Source: UBA11740 sp049273695
Lineage (GTDB): Bacteria; Acidobacteriota; Blastocatellia; Pyrinomonadales; Pyrinomonadaceae
Assembly: GCA_049273695.1 (NCBI GenBank)
Contig: JBASRE010000061.1
Location: forward strand, 62,001 to 126,000
Reading direction: 5' to 3'
Length of the DNA: 64,000 nt
Made by a program: the position numbers and the translations under genes. Under the pieces are notes generated by a model that did no database searches, was not told the DNA's origin, and was given only the letters and a program-made list of their open reading frames with translations. Shown here piece after piece: positions 62,938 through 64,000 of this stretch; the stretch's first letter is position 1, and every line of letters begins with the position of its first letter.

Positions 62938-62985
62938 GTTGTACTCCAAATCTGAAACTTGAAACTTGGAACCTGAAACGTAAAC

Positions 62986-63858
62986 CTAGTTCCGGTACTT
63001 CCCAATGATGGCTTCGAGCTTGCGAACGGTTGCTTCCGGCCAAAGGTTCGGCGCAGTAAATATTGCATTCTTGAGCGCCGAGCCGCACTTGCAGTCACGC
63101 GCCTGGCCGGCGAGACCTTTGACGGCGTTCTTAATGATTAACTGAGCATTCCGCACGTTCTGGTTCAGGTAATCGATTACGGTTTCGACCGTCACCGCGT
63201 CATGTCCCGGATGCCAGCAATCGTAATCAGTCACCAGGGCCAGCGTTCCGTAACAAATCTCCGCTTCTCGCGCCAGCTTCGCTTCCTGCAGATTCGTCAT
63301 GCCAATCACATCCATACCCCACGAACGATACACGTTCGATTCGGCGACCGTCGAAAACGCAGGGCCTTCCATGCAGATGTAGGTGCCGCCGCGATGCGCG
63401 TTCACGTTGACGGTCTTGCACGATTCTTCAAGCAAATCCCCGACCTGCGAACACACCGGATGCGCAAATGCGATGTGCGCGACAACTCCCTCTCCAAAGA
63501 AAGTCGATTCCTGGACTCGGCCGCGCGTGCGATCAAAAAACTGATCGGGAATCACCATGTCGAGCGGCGCATACTTTTCCTGTAACGATCCGACCGCCGA
63601 GGCTGACAGGATTCGCTCGACGCCGAGCAGCTTCATCCCATAGATGTTCGCTCGGAACGGAACTTCTGTCGGCGTGAAGCGATGTCCAACTCCATGCCTC
63701 GGCAGAAAAGCGACTCGTTCTCCTTCAAGCGTGCCGAGGATGAATTTGTCGGATGGATTTCCAAACGGCGTCTGGACCTCCATCTCTTCCACGTCCGTTA
63801 ACTCCGGCATCTGATAGAGGCCACTGCCGCCCATGATTCCTATTTTCGCTGCTGTCAT
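62986..63858 (-). CDS. mtnP: S-methyl-5'-thioadenosine phosphorylase
   Basis: 290 residues. It cleaves 5'-methylthioadenosine to adenine and 5-methylthioribose-1-phosphate in methionine salvage. IGIMGGSGLYQMPEL (about 6-20), FLPRHGVGHRFTPTEVPFRANIYGMK (about 50-75), ASAVGSLQE, MEGPAFSTVAES (about 163-174) and the ribose-site GMTNLQEAKLAREA (about 186-199) are intact and typical of MtnP rather than purine nucleoside phosphorylase. Confidence 0.94.
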   Translation of the reverse strand: MTAAKIGIMGGSGLYQMPELTDVEEMEVQTPFGNPSDKFILGTLEGERVAFLPRHGVGHRFTPTEVPFRANIYGMKLLGVERILSASAVGSLQEKYAPLDMVIPDQFFDRTRGRVQESTFFGEGVVAHIAFAHPVCSQVGDLLEESCKTVNVNAHRGGTYICMEGPAFSTVAESNVYRSWGMDVIGMTNLQEAKLAREAEICYGTLALVTDYDCWHPGHDAVTVETVIDYLNQNVRNAQLIIKNAVKGLAGQARDCKCGSALKNAIFTAPNLWPEATVRKLEAIIGKYRN

Positions 63859-63877
63859 TCTCAGATCTGGATCCTTT

Positions 63878-63935
63878 AGTTTCGGGCTACTGCCCGACTG
63901 CTTGTAACCTGGCGGGCGGTAGCCCGCCGCTAAAC
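63878..63935. repeat. REP-like palindrome at the right edge
   Basis: TCGGGCTACTGCCCGA and GGCGGGCGGTAGCCCGCC hairpins in the same family as 47606-47670. On the minus strand the repeat begins with the TAG of the partial gene that enters from the right. Confidence 0.8.
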
Positions 63936-64000
63936 ATTAGTCTCCACTGGAAACGCTCGGAGCTTCCCTTCCTCTTCCACAATTCGCGCCAGCGGCTGTT
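63930..64000 (-). CDS. C-terminal end of a gene running off the window
   Basis: On the minus strand an open frame reads ...QPLARIVEEEGKLRAFPVETNV-stop, entering from beyond the right edge. Protein-like composition and a stop located at the REP boundary, as for hemL, suggest a real gene end. Too little is visible to name it. Confidence 0.4.
   Translation of the reverse strand, partial: QPLARIVEEEGKLRAFPVETNV

Overview
The window looks like a chromosomal segment of an Acidobacteriota bacterium, probably class Blastocatellia (Pyrinomonadales-like). This is inferred from gene content: a VWFA-related protein of the acidobacterial type, a split cobalamin-dependent acyl-CoA mutase, a tetraether-synthase-like radical SAM protein, DUF885 and M28 peptidases, and many palindromic and heptanucleotide repeats. 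No 16S rRNA or other taxonomic marker is present, so the placement is tentative.

Positions 1 to about 9207 are accessory DNA ending at a tRNA-Pro(CGG) gene (9214-9290). The left part (1-5 kb) holds unrelated small genes: a frameshifted FRG-domain gene, an unknown 225-residue protein, an avidin-like protein that keeps the biotin-pocket residues, and a frameshifted lipoprotein. Two sites in this part share an attC-like 3' half, which suggests remnants of an integron cassette array. The right part (5.4-9.2 kb) is a decayed mobilisable element: four repeated palindromes, a MobC/RHH-like gene, a nuclease-HTH gene, a MobF-type helicase without its relaxase domain, an excisionase-type HTH, and an integrase broken by a stop codon next to the tRNA.

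From 9.3 kb onward the DNA is core-like. 9.3-15.2 kb: dedA, pcm-surE, rpsU, the radical SAM gene and an FtsL/DivIC-like gene. 15.3-24.6 kb: acyl-CoA metabolism (two-subunit acyl-CoA mutase, enoyl-CoA hydratase, AtuA pair, biotin-dependent carboxyltransferase, thioesterase) plus a metalloprotease. 24.6-25.4 kb: a REP-associated transposase inside nested inverted repeats. 25.4-28.0 kb: ymdB, a 6S RNA candidate, two paralogous small membrane proteins, zapA and a coiled-coil partner. 28.2-30.8 kb: tandem M23 peptidase paralogs. 30.8-39.4 kb: the translation cluster thrS-infC-rpmI-rplT-pheS-pheT with an M28 peptidase and a secreted protein inserted. 40-42.6 kb: DUF885 and PhyH-like genes. 42.7-53.0 kb: a nearly complete heme operon (hemA, hemC-hemD fusion, hemB, hemL, hemE, hemN, hemY) with a histidine kinase/response regulator pair inside it. 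53-64 kb: VWFA protein, purH, LprI-like, fabI, LOG, cutA, DUF2007, waaC-like, PfkB kinase, BamD-like and mtnP.

The clearest overarching signal is repeat invasion of genes. REP/BIME-like palindromes and 7-bp tandem repeats fill the intergenic spaces of the core region and also enter coding sequence: 50 codons near the hemE start, the hemL start region, stop codons of hemL and of the last partial gene, and low-complexity insertions in pheT and the carboxyltransferase gene.
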